64,000 nt of DNA from positions 1 through 64,000 of the forward strand of contig JADKJX010000013.1 in the NCBI GenBank assembly GCA_016720775.1, in the 5' to 3' direction. Source of the stretch: Chitinophagaceae bacterium. GTDB lineage: Bacteria; Bacteroidota; Bacteroidia; Chitinophagales; Chitinophagaceae. The notes beneath the pieces were generated by a model. The model worked only from the letters and a program-made list of their open reading frames with translations. It had not been told where the DNA came from and ran no database searches. The position numbers and the translations under genes were made by a program. Positions 25,844-35,600 of this stretch are shown in pieces; the first letter of the stretch is position 1; the number at the start of each line of letters is the position of its first letter.

Positions 25844-27028
25844 ATGAATAAACAGGCAAAAGGGATCTTACCAATAATTGTGATTGCCCAGTTTTTATGC
25901 ACTTCACTCTGGTTTGCTGGCAATGCCATTTTACCGGATCTTATCAGGGATTTTGGATTAGGCGGATCTTCCCTTGGGCATATTACTTCGGCCGTGCAGT
26001 TTGGTTTTATTGCCGGCACATTGGCCTATGCATTATTAATGATTGCCGACCGCTTCTCCTCCTCCACTGTATTTTTTATCAGTGCAGTGATTGGCGGGCT
26101 TACAAACTTTTTGATCACCACAGGTAATCACGACATCAACAGCATACTGGCATTGCGTTTTTTAACCGGGTTCTTTTTAGCGGGCATTTATCCCGTGGGA
26201 ATGAAAATAGCATCGGATCATTTTGAAAAAGGATTGGGCAAAGCACTTGGCTTTTTGGTTGGTGCCCTGGTGGTTGGAACCGCCTTTCCACATTTGCTTA
26301 AAAGCCTTACAAATACTTTATCATGGAGGATGGTTCTGATGTTTACAGCAGGGTTATCTATTGCGGGAGGCATTTTGATGAAACTTGCTGTTCCTGACAT
26401 AGTTCTTTCAAAAAAAAGCGGACAAATAAATTTCAAACCGGTACCAGGTATTTTTAAAAACAGGCAATTCCGCTCAGCAGCTTTTGGTTATTTTGGACAC
26501 ATGTGGGAATTATATGCATTCTGGGCCTTTGTTCCGGTAATGCTTACAACCTATACAGACCTGCATGCCGCAAATGAGTTTCGGATTTCATTCTGGGCTT
26601 TTTGGATAATTGCGTTGGGCGGACTTGCCTGCGTATTGAGTGGTTATCTTTCGCAAACATTTGGCGCCGGGAAAACAGCCTTTACTGCTCTCCTCTTATC
26701 CGGTTGCTGCTGCCTTGCTTCCCCGCTTGCCTTTCAGCTTCCGCCCGTTCCTTTCATTGCTTTTCTTATAACCTGGGGTTTGGCAGTCATTGCAGATTCG
26801 CCATTATTCTCCACCCTGGTTGCACAAAATGTACCGGCGCAAATTAAAGGCACAGCACTTACATCTGTTACATGCATTGGCTTCTCCATTACCATTATCA
26901 GTATTGAACTGATAAACTATTTATCAAAACATATGAACACACAATTCATTTACCTGTTTCTTGCGATCGGCCCTGCAACCGGTTTGTTTTATATGTGGAG
27001 GTTGGCAAAAAAAGAGACACTGGCCTAA
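25844..27028 (+). CDS. MFS transporter, NimT/CynX-like or nitrate-like
   Basis: 394 residues from ATG at 25844 (MNKQAKGILP); an upstream ATG at 25781 gives an extra polar stretch that looks non-native. Twelve hydrophobic segments are present. N-half signs: QFLCTSLWFAGNAILPDL, then LALRFLTGFFLAGIYPVGMKI (helix 4), DHFEKGLGKALGFL. The substrate is unknown. Its stop overlaps the stop of the convergent glycosyltransferase gene by 4 bases, so no terminator lies between them. Inner membrane. Expressed divergently from the cyclophilin gene. Confidence 0.8.
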   Translation: MNKQAKGILPIIVIAQFLCTSLWFAGNAILPDLIRDFGLGGSSLGHITSAVQFGFIAGTLAYALLMIADRFSSSTVFFISAVIGGLTNFLITTGNHDINSILALRFLTGFFLAGIYPVGMKIASDHFEKGLGKALGFLVGALVVGTAFPHLLKSLTNTLSWRMVLMFTAGLSIAGGILMKLAVPDIVLSKKSGQINFKPVPGIFKNRQFRSAAFGYFGHMWELYAFWAFVPVMLTTYTDLHAANEFRISFWAFWIIALGGLACVLSGYLSQTFGAGKTAFTALLLSGCCCLASPLAFQLPPVPFIAFLITWGLAVIADSPLFSTLVAQNVPAQIKGTALTSVTCIGFSITIISIELINYLSKHMNTQFIYLFLAIGPATGLFYMWRLAKKETLA

Positions 27029-28188
27029 GAAGTTAATTCAGCATAAAGGTCAATGAACTGCCGGCCCACTTTTTTGAAATTATATTTACCTGCCGTAGTT
27101 TCTGCTATTGCATGCTGATCAAATGAATCTTTTTGCTGAATGAATGCCTTTATCTTTTCAGCCAGTGCAGCCGGATCATTTTCTTTTGCAAACATCCCGT
27201 TTTCATTTTCTTTGATCAGTTCATGAAACACATCAATATCGCTTACAATCACCGGCACGCCACAGGCATTCGCTTCTATCAATACGCAGCCAAAGGTTTC
27301 GTACCGGGAGTACAGGATCAGGGCATCTGACTGCTGAATGGCTTTCGCCAGTTGAGGTTGCGGTACTTCGCCCATCATCATCACCTTATCCCCGAGTTGC
27401 AAACTGCTGATCAACTGCAGCAAGGCAGGATTTGAAGTTCCATACAATTGCATGCTGAATAAAACCTCATCTTTTAATACATGGAGTGCAGCCAGGATGG
27501 CTTCGGTATTTTTCTGGTAATTCATATTGGAAATATGAATAAATTTCACAAAATCCGTTGGCTGTTTTGGTACCGGGAAAAAAATATCTGTATCCACCAC
27601 GTTAGGTATTACCTGGTAATTAACTGACGGAAAATGTTGCCGGATCGCTTTTCCGAGATGATCAGAAACTACGGTAACAGCATCGGCCTGTTGAAGGATC
27701 TGCCTAAACCATTTCTTTTGAATAACAGAATAATTGTTTATCCCAAAATCAACAGCATCCAGGTAACCGGTCCATTGTTCCGAAACCAGGAACGGTATGT
27801 TCCATTTCTTTTTCATCCACAAAGCGCCCAATCCCGCCCGCATGGCGATCTGCACATGACACAAATCTGGTTTGCCGTTCTTTTCAACATGATCACTGAT
27901 CGCCCGTTGATACAGTTGCCGGTATTTGCGATGAGATAAGAACCGGTCCAATATTTTCAATCCTGTTTTTGGAGAGCTGTAATAAATTATCTGTTCGGTG
28001 AGATTTCCGTTTGCAGTTATTTCAGTTTTTTCATCTTTGGTAATGTTGCCTGTTTCATCCTTCACAATATAAATAACATGCACGGCACAAAATAAAGAGA
28101 CTGCCCGGGCATGCCGTTGCAGAAAGTCCCCGTCGAAAGGACTCAATTTATTTGGATACCAACTTGCGAGCCATAAAACCCGTTTCAT
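27025..28188 (-). CDS. Glycosyltransferase family 4 (GT-B fold)
   Basis: 387 residues. N-terminal WLASWYPNKLSPFDGDFLQRHA is the typical GT4 opening of Bacteroidota. Other marks: the middle VIPNVVDTDIFFP, HISNMNYQKN and the C-terminal donor-binding E-x7-E motif YSRYETFGCVLIEANACGVPV with SDIDVF. It transfers a nucleotide-activated sugar to a lipid-linked or polysaccharide acceptor; the sugar cannot be told. The next gene upstream is a polysaccharide flippase that ends 9 bases before its start, so they form a surface polysaccharide or O-antigen unit. Cytoplasmic, membrane-associated. Confidence 0.9.
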   Translation of the reverse strand: MKRVLWLASWYPNKLSPFDGDFLQRHARAVSLFCAVHVIYIVKDETGNITKDEKTEITANGNLTEQIIYYSSPKTGLKILDRFLSHRKYRQLYQRAISDHVEKNGKPDLCHVQIAMRAGLGALWMKKKWNIPFLVSEQWTGYLDAVDFGINNYSVIQKKWFRQILQQADAVTVVSDHLGKAIRQHFPSVNYQVIPNVVDTDIFFPVPKQPTDFVKFIHISNMNYQKNTEAILAALHVLKDEVLFSMQLYGTSNPALLQLISSLQLGDKVMMMGEVPQPQLAKAIQQSDALILYSRYETFGCVLIEANACGVPVIVSDIDVFHELIKENENGMFAKENDPAALAEKIKAFIQQKDSFDQHAIAETTAGKYNFKKVGRQFIDLYAELTS

Positions 28189-28197
28189 AAAATAATT

Positions 28198-29506
28198 TTA
28201 ATCTTGTTTGGTCACAGATGCAACGATACTCCTTTTTACCTGCTGAAGGTCAGATACGCTTATTGCAAAGAACCGGCTCAGCGGTATCTTAAATTCTTTT
28301 TTAAAAACGACAATGATATAGGCCTGGTATACCATGTAGCCCATGCTGCTTACCAGTGCTGCTGCATTTATTCCAAACAGCGGGATGAAGATCATATCAC
28401 CCGCAAGTATTACCAGCAACGCATATATCGAGCCGATGATGTTGGTTTTGATCTGGTTCTTCCCGGCAAAGTATGCCGTTAAAGTAAACAAACCCGATAG
28501 CGAAAGAATACCGGGGATCAGCAACAGGAAGGGCTGGTACATAGCTGAGAAACTGTCTCCGAATACAAAGGGAAAAAGCCAATGGCCGGTTAATGCCAGT
28601 AATAGACAGGCGATCCCGTAAATAAAAAACAGGCATCTTGACAGCAGCGTTAACAACTGGGCGATATTTTCTTTTTTCCCACCGGCTGTGATCGAAGACA
28701 GCGCTGGCCAGTATGGCTGGCAAAATAAAGAACAACTGCCCGATTTTTGAAACCTGTATGTAATTACCCAGTTGATCAGCTGTACAATATTTTTCAACAA
28801 ACCAGTAATCTACCCGGTATAAAAGAAAGTAAATGATGTTGCCGATAAACGCCATGGAACAATACCGAAACAGCAGCCGGAAATCTGCCCAGGACAGGAA
28901 ATGTTGAAACCCCTGTTTTATATATTTCAGCTTAGCAGCGATCGTCACTGCAATACCCTGCAGCAAAAAGGAACCGAAATAAACATAAAAGTAGTTCTCA
29001 TTGTTTATTGCAGGAATAACAGACTGGCCGCCATAAGGCAATACGATGATCAATATGACCGTACAGATCATGTTGATGGCATTGGGTACGATAAAATTAT
29101 TGTTCGCATAAAAAAAGCCTGAACAATAGGTTGTAAGCAGATTCCCGAATATAAAACTCACTGCCGAAAAAATTAAAAGTGGTTCAGATAACTGTTGATA
29201 GGCACCTGCAAAAAAAACATACACGGTCAGCAAAACGATGAGCCCGGTAATTAAAGACCAGGCCACTGAAAAATTAAACAAGCTGCTTACCGGTATTTCC
29301 TTCCGGGAAGTAAAGTAGATGATGCCCGACTCCAGGCTGAGGCTGGCGAAAAGCAAAACCAACGCATAGATGCTGCTGATATAATAAATCGCCCCGCTTA
29401 CAGAAGCCTGGAAATGGCGGGCAATTAAAATATTTATTATGAATGCAACGCCATAGTACAGCCCACGCCACAATATGCTTTGAAATAAGGTTCTGCCTGC
29501 CTGCAT
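28198..29506 (-). CDS. Wzx-type lipopolysaccharide/oligosaccharide flippase (one frameshift near 28690)
   Basis: About 436 residues in two overlapping frames, each with several hydrophobic helices. The first half (from 29506) has LFQSILWRGLYYGVAFIINILIARHF, typical of the polysaccharide biosynthesis protein family, and ends GQLFFILPAILASAVF; the second half continues as SSITAGGKKENIAQLLTLLSRCLFFIYG in the other frame. The join lies in a short stretch around 28685-28695. Such proteins flip undecaprenyl-linked sugars across the inner membrane. It is followed by the GT4 gene. A one-base change in this region is the simplest explanation, but the original base is not clear. Confidence 0.75.
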
Positions 29507-29549
29507 AGCGGTTATTGATGAGCCTGTTTTAATAGTGTGACCAATATCT

Positions 29550-29557
29550 TATATTTG
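29550..29557 (+). promoter_or_regulatory. Candidate -7 box of the Kir channel gene
   Basis: TATATTTG, an exact fit to TAnnTTTG, 60 bases before the ATG at 29617. A TTTTAA 20 bases upstream could serve as the -33 box. Confidence 0.45.
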
Positions 29558-29616
29558 GATAGTTCAAATTTAGCAGAATACTACAGCAAAAAATAAAAAA
29601 CAATTCATCGCAGCAC

Positions 29617-30609
29617 ATGTCATTATTGAGAAAATTGAATACGAAGGCAAAAACGCAGATCAATACGGGCTTTGGAACAAATGCATCCGACTATGGCGGA
29701 CGTTTTGTAAACAAAGACGGCAGGCCCAACATTGCCATCACCGGCGTAAGCCTGCTGGACCGCATCAGCTGGTATCATACCATGCTGGCCATGCCCAGGT
29801 GGAAGTTCCTGGTGACCATTTTTTCGTTTTACATCATCATCAATTTTGTCTTTGCCTGCATCTATTATTTTATTGGGGTGGAATTCCTGAATGGGATCAC
29901 CAGCCAGACGGAAATAGGAAAATTTGGTTCGGCTTATTTTTTCAGCGCCCAGACCTTTACTACTGTTGGATACGGCCATATAAGCCCGAATGGATTTTTG
30001 ACCAGTTCCATTGCAGCCGGAGAAGCGCTTGTTGGCCTGCTCAGTTTTGCCATTGCAACCGGCCTTTTTTATGGAAGGTTCAGCAAACCTACCGCCTATC
30101 TCAAGTTCTCACAAAATGCCATCATTGCTCCTTACAAAGATATTACCGCATTAATGCTGCGGCTGGCTCCTTATAAAAACACCACCCTTACCGATGCCGA
30201 AGCAAGGCTTACGTTGGGCATGACGATAGAAGAGAATGGGAAAATGGTGAATAAATTCTTTCCACTGGAACTGGAGTTTGAAAGAGCCAATGCACTCACG
30301 CTGAACTGGACCATTGTTCATCCCATTACCGAGAACAGCCCCTTTTATGATTTTACGCCGGATGATTATGCCAATATAAACGGTGAGATCCTTGTCTTCA
30401 TAAAAGCGTTCGACGACATGTTCAGCAATACGGTGGTTGACCGGAGTTCTTATACGCTTAAAGAAGTGGTGGTGGGTGCAAAATTTGTTCCCATGTATCA
30501 CCGCAATTCTACGGGCAAAAAAACCATTCTTGATCTTGAAAAACTAAACGTATTCACAGAAGCAGATATCAGTTTTTCTTTTGCAAACAACAAAGCAGCT
30601 TCATCTTAG
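29617..30609 (+). CDS. Inward-rectifier potassium channel (KirBac-type)
   Basis: 330 residues. Slide helix and first membrane helix (WKFLVTIFSFYIIINFVFAC, about residues 71-90), pore helix and filter FFSAQTFTTVGYG (108-120), with TVGYG as the K+ selectivity filter, and second helix (ALVGLLSFAIATGLFYGRFSKP). Then a cytoplasmic immunoglobulin-like domain (from about residue 155): ALMLRLAPYKNTTLTDAEARL, IVHPI and VDRSSYTLKEVVVGAKF. It conducts K+, probably gated by phosphoinositide or pH. KirBac homologs are well known in bacteria; this one is intact with its own promoter. Convergent with tpiA (3 bases between). Confidence 0.93.
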   Translation: MSLLRKLNTKAKTQINTGFGTNASDYGGRFVNKDGRPNIAITGVSLLDRISWYHTMLAMPRWKFLVTIFSFYIIINFVFACIYYFIGVEFLNGITSQTEIGKFGSAYFFSAQTFTTVGYGHISPNGFLTSSIAAGEALVGLLSFAIATGLFYGRFSKPTAYLKFSQNAIIAPYKDITALMLRLAPYKNTTLTDAEARLTLGMTIEENGKMVNKFFPLELEFERANALTLNWTIVHPITENSPFYDFTPDDYANINGEILVFIKAFDDMFSNTVVDRSSYTLKEVVVGAKFVPMYHRNSTGKKTILDLEKLNVFTEADISFSFANNKAASS

Positions 30610-30612
30610 TTT

Positions 30613-31374
30613 CTATTTTAAGCTATTGATGATCGCCGTAAAATCGGCTGCAATTAAGCTGGCACCTCCCACTAATCCTCCATCTACATCGGGCTGGCCA
30701 AATATATCTTTTGCATTATTGGCTTTTACGCTTCCTCCATAAAGAATGGAAATGCTGTCTGCAACGGCCGCCCCGTATTGCTTTGCCATCACACTGCGTA
30801 TGTGTGCATGCATTTGTTGTGCCTGTTCATTGCTGGCTGTTTTGCCCGTGCCAATTGCCCAGATGGGTTCGTAAGCGATCACAAAACCGGTCAGTTGTTC
30901 TGCCGTTAAATGAAAAAGGCTTTCTTTTAATTGTGTTTCTACAAAACTGTTTTCATTTCCTGCTTCTCTCACGGCTAATGGTTCTCCACAACAAAAGATG
31001 GGTTTCAATCCGTTCTCTAAACAAATATCAACTTTAGCAGCAAGCATCGCATGGCTTTCATTAAAATATTCCCTGCGTTCGCTGTGGCCGATTATCACGT
31101 AATCAACAGCAATGCTTTTCAGCATTTCAGCACTTGTTTCACCGGTATAAGCGCCGCTTTTTTTATCGTAACAGTTTTGTGCAGCCACGTAAGCATTCTT
31201 TTTTCCCGCCAGTTTATTTTTTACATTAATAAGGTATGGGAAAGGAACACCAAAGACCGCTTCCTGGTTTTCACCCAGGTTATGAGGTGTTGCCATAAGT
31301 TCATCCATTAATTTTTCAGCCTGTTGCAGGGTTAGGTTCATTTTCCAGTTGGCTGCAGCAATTTGTTTACGCAT
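30613..31374 (-). CDS. tpiA: Triosephosphate isomerase
   Basis: 253 residues, normal size. Active-site residues: Asn-Lys in AANWKMNLT (residues 8-16), His in VIIGHSERREYF (about 94-105), Glu in IAYEPIWAIGTGKTAS (about 169-184), and the phosphate-binding ILYGGSVKANN near residue 216. It interconverts dihydroxyacetone phosphate and glyceraldehyde 3-phosphate in glycolysis and gluconeogenesis; cytoplasmic homodimer. It is 13 bases downstream of the GlmU-paralog gene on the same strand, so they are likely co-transcribed. Confidence 0.97.
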   Translation of the reverse strand: MRKQIAAANWKMNLTLQQAEKLMDELMATPHNLGENQEAVFGVPFPYLINVKNKLAGKKNAYVAAQNCYDKKSGAYTGETSAEMLKSIAVDYVIIGHSERREYFNESHAMLAAKVDICLENGLKPIFCCGEPLAVREAGNENSFVETQLKESLFHLTAEQLTGFVIAYEPIWAIGTGKTASNEQAQQMHAHIRSVMAKQYGAAVADSISILYGGSVKANNAKDIFGQPDVDGGLVGGASLIAADFTAIINSLK

Positions 31375-31387
31375 GGTCAGTTGGTTT

Positions 31388-32578
31388 TTAGTATAGTTTG
31401 TAAATATCTGTCAAAATCTTTTTCTCCCGGTCTGAAATGGCCATTCCTTTCATTTTTTTCCAGTTATCAATATCCACCAGGGCCTTGTTCAGTTTATATT
31501 TTGTAATTCCATCCACGCCCCACGAAAAATTAGAAATGAGTTTGGGCGTAAGGCCTTGCGAAACCACATTGCAACAAACACCAACCACCGTTCCGGTATT
31601 AAACGAAGTGTTGATCGCCGCTTTGGAATAATCTCCCATCAGCAAACCACCTTTACTACCGGCGGCCATTTCTTTTTTATCCGCATCTACCCAGTACTTG
31701 ACCTCACCGGCATTATTTTTCACATTGCTGTTGGTGGTACCGGCTCCCAGGTTGCACCATTCCCCCAAAACACTATCGCCTAAGTACCCATCATGCGCTT
31801 TATTGCTGTAACCAAATAAAACCGAATTTTTTATTTCTCCTCCTGCTGTGCAATAAGGACCCACAGTAGTTGCCCCATAAATTTTAGTACCCATCTTAAC
31901 CACGGCACCTTCACAAATGGCCACGGGGCCTTTGATACAGGTTCCTTCCATGATGGTTGCATTTTTACCAATATAGATGGGTCCGTCTTCTGCATTTAAA
32001 ATACAATGCTCCATTTTCACCCCGGTTTCCAGGAAGATCTGTGAAGGCTTGATTGTTTTATTAGTCTTCGATATCGCTTTGCTTTTTCTTTTACCGGTGA
32101 TCAACACAAAATCTTCCCGCAGCGCCCAGTCGTTCAGTTGAAATATCTGCCAGGGATAATGAATGGCCTGCAGGTCGCCGCGGTAATCCACGGAATGATT
32201 CACTTTTATTTTATGAAGACCTAAAACTTCCTTGTTAGAAAATTTATACGCTACCCCCCCTTCTTTTCCGGAAGAAAGAAATTCCCCGTTCTTCAGTTTC
32301 ATTATTTTATTTACCACTGCACGGGTGGGTAAAACATTGGCATGTACCAACAGGTAATTGTCTTTACCAATGCCCTTTTCTATTTTGATGGATTGTTCGT
32401 TATCGAGGTAATTGTCTTCCCATTTATTTGCCGAGGGGATTTTGAAATGGCGCTCCCATTTTTCCCGGATCGTTAAAATACCGATGCGTATGTCCTGGAT
32501 ATGGCGGGTGTATGTAAACGGGTGGAGATTCTCCGGTTTGCAGTATTCTTCTGTAAAGATGATCTTTTGCATACCCAA
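31388..32578 (-). CDS. GlmU-like sugar nucleotidyltransferase/acetyltransferase paralog (Bacteroidota type)
   Basis: 396 residues. It lacks the classical GlmU Walker-like N-terminus; instead begins IIFTEEYCKPENLHPFTYTRHIQDIRIGI, as in the Bacteroidota GlmU-like paralog family I know as 'putative sugar nucleotidyl transferase'. The second half (about 190-340) is a left-handed beta-helix of hexapeptide repeats (IYIGKNATIMEGTCIKGPVAI, VKMGTKIYGATTVGP), and the last part has GDYSKAAINTSFNTGTVVGVCCNV. Presumed to take part in UDP-GlcNAc or another sugar-nucleotide synthesis for the envelope. Uncertain: the exact acyl or nucleotide donor. Upstream of tpiA. Confidence 0.8.
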   Translation of the reverse strand: MGMQKIIFTEEYCKPENLHPFTYTRHIQDIRIGILTIREKWERHFKIPSANKWEDNYLDNEQSIKIEKGIGKDNYLLVHANVLPTRAVVNKIMKLKNGEFLSSGKEGGVAYKFSNKEVLGLHKIKVNHSVDYRGDLQAIHYPWQIFQLNDWALREDFVLITGKRKSKAISKTNKTIKPSQIFLETGVKMEHCILNAEDGPIYIGKNATIMEGTCIKGPVAICEGAVVKMGTKIYGATTVGPYCTAGGEIKNSVLFGYSNKAHDGYLGDSVLGEWCNLGAGTTNSNVKNNAGEVKYWVDADKKEMAAGSKGGLLMGDYSKAAINTSFNTGTVVGVCCNVVSQGLTPKLISNFSWGVDGITKYKLNKALVDIDNWKKMKGMAISDREKKILTDIYKLY

Positions 32579-32595
32579 AACTACTAAAAAAATAG

Positions 32596-32646
32596 CCCCC
32601 CCGGAGAACCGGCGGGACTTAAAGTATAGCCATGAAAAACAAACTT
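32596..32646 (-). terminator. Terminator of the PKD adhesin gene, copy 1 of a duplicated module
   Basis: Minus strand: a CATGGCTATACTTTAAGTCCC lead-in, a CCGG-TTCT-CCGG stem, G run, then ATTTTTTT. A near-identical 50-base stretch ends the rpmE2 unit at 38030-38079. Confidence 0.7.
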
Positions 32647-32649
32647 CAA

Positions 32650-35600
32650 TTATTTTATGATGGTTACATAACCTGTTATCGGGTTACGCCCGTTATTAGG
32701 TTCAATGATGTAATAGTACGTATCAAATGGCAGCGGCTTTCCGTTCATTGTTCCGTTCCATGGCTTGCTGTATCCCCTGCTTTCAAAAACCAATTGCCCT
32801 GCACGGGTAAATACCTGTACCCTGTTATTGGGATAGGTATCAAGATACTCGATCGTCCACACATCGTTGATACCGTCATTGTTCGGTGTAAACGTATTGG
32901 GTATTTTCGGTGCCTTTAATAATTTCACAAACACATCATCTTTGGTTACACAACCTCCCCGGGCTGTAACAGCAAGTGTATACGTGACATCATCACGGAG
33001 ATTACTTGCTTTTGGCGTAAGGATCGTGTTGTTGTTCAGATAGATATTCGGTGTCCACAAATACTGCAGGTCATTTCCGGATGCCGTTGCCAGTATGGTA
33101 ATAGAACCGAGTTCCAGCACATACCGGTCGGGCCCTGCATTAGCTAAGGGATATGGAAATACCGTTAATGGTTTTACCATCGTATCACTATTACATCCGT
33201 TGGTATTAATGATATAAAGGCTTACTGAATACGTGATCGTATCCCTATAGGTATGTGTAACTAGGGATGATCCAGTTGCGGTTATTCCATCACCAAAGCT
33301 CCAGTTCCATTGATTAACTGTTCCGTCCAATCCATTGCTCCGGTCTGTGAATGTAACAACTTCGCCTATGCATATGCTTGGCTTATTGGTTGTAAAGTCT
33401 GCCCGGGGTTGCGGGTGAACCGTATTCAATAAGATGGTTGTATCATGCACACAGCCTGCACCACTGGTTACCTGCAACTTCACATTGAAAGGCCCGGTAG
33501 TTATGTAAGTATGCGTTGGATTTTTTGCGACAGAATTGTTGTTGATAGGCCCGCTTGCAGGATCTCCAAGATCCCATAGATATGTAAATGCATTTTCGGT
33601 ACCATCGGCAATGGTTGAGGTATTATCGAAAACAACCACTGCATTAGGCAGGCATACACTTGCCGGTATGGTAAAGTTTGGTTGCGGTTGTGGTTTTACA
33701 TTAACCGGTTTTAGTTTAACAGTGCTTATACAACCATTGCTGGTAGTTACTTTAAGCGTTACATTAAATATTCCATAGTTGCTGAACGTATGCGTAAAAG
33801 GCAAATTGTTATTACGAACCTGCACGGGCGAACCATCGCCAAAATCCCATGTCCAGGTGGTTAATGTTCCTACTGCATTAACAGATGAATCAGAGAACGT
33901 GACCGCTACTCTTTCACAATCGGGAGAAGTAAAACCAAAATTAGCTACAGGCGGTTGCCAGACAGTGATCGTTTGCGAAGCGGTATCTACGCATCCACCG
34001 GTTGCTGATGTGAATGTATATCGAATGGTATGCGTACCGGGCCCGGCAACTGCAGGATTGAAAAGACCGCCGGTACTAACACCCGGACCAGTAAATACAA
34101 ATGTTCCGGGCACACCACCAACCTCGCTTGCCTGCGTTATTTGATACGGCAGTGCATCCAGACATATAGATGGAATAGCATTAAACTGAACTTTTGGCGC
34201 AGCATTTACCACGATCGTTTTTATTTTATCATTCACACAGGTAGTGCCTGAGTATGCCCGGTACCGGATATTAAATAATTTAGTTGGGGGAGTTTGGAAA
34301 TTAGGATAGAGGTGCCGGATTATTTCTCCCGGATAAGGGTTGTTCTCCGTTTGAAATACAAGCGGGGTACCTATATTATCCCAGTATATCTCCACTTTTG
34401 TGATGTTACCAAAGTTTACCGTAGAAGCATCCTGTATGGCTACCGAATCATTGGCACATAAGTTTGCAGGATTGAGCGGATTGAAATTAGCGACCGGGAT
34501 ATCGCCATTCACTGTAAAGGTTTGCGATACTGTTGCTATACAAACACTGTCGCTTGTAATGGTAAGTGTTGCAGTATATATACCAATTGCATTGTAACGA
34601 TGCTGGGGATTTTGTAACATAGATGTATTTAAGGGGCCCGATGGAGGGTCGCCAAAATTCCAGAGCCAGCTTGTTATTGATCCGGTGGCAATATGAGAAG
34701 TATCGATGAATTGTGCATAGGCATCACTCAAACAAACTTCGGGAGAAATAAATCCGGGTATGGGTTGCGGATTAATGACCACCTGCCGTATGGAAGTGTC
34801 GCTGATACATCCCTTACTGGAAGTAGCTGCCAGCTTAACGTTGTATGTTCCTGCATTTGCAAAAGTATGTGTTGGGTTTTGCAAAGTGGAAGTATCTGCC
34901 GTACCGCTGGACGGATCACCAAAATTCCAGTACCAGTTTGTGAGGGCTCCTGCATTTGCCGTTGATGCATCTGAAAAACTGATCAGTTTTGTTTCGCAGG
35001 AAGGGGCGCTGAAATTAAACGCAGCCGTTGGCAACGGATTAATGAGAACCGTATGTATTGTCGTATCGCTGTAACAACCTTTGTCGGTTACGATCCAGTG
35101 TTTGACCGTTTTTATACCAACAGTGACATACAAATGTTTTGGATTTTGGAGGGTTGAAAAATTCCCGTCACCAAAATCCCAATGCCATTCTGTGATTGTA
35201 CTTCCGCTGCCGGTTGCATTACTGATGAAAGAAGTACTGTCACGTAAACAGTTTTCTGCATTTACCGAAAAGTCGGCATGAGCCTGCGGATAAATATTAC
35301 TTAATACCTTGATGGTATCATGCACGCAACCAACATTGCTGGTTACTACAAGATTTATATTGAATGGCCCCGGGTTGTTATAATAATGTACCGGGTTCTT
35401 TAAAACAGAACTGTCGTTGATACCACTTGCCGGGTCACCAAAATGCCATTTATAACCAAATGCATTTTGCGAACCATCGGCAATGGTACTGGCATCAAAG
35501 AAATGCGCCGAATCATAAGGAAGACAAATTCCTGCAGGTAAGGTAAAATCAACAAAAGGAATGGGGCCTATATAGATCGTATCATTAAAGTAATTGCTCT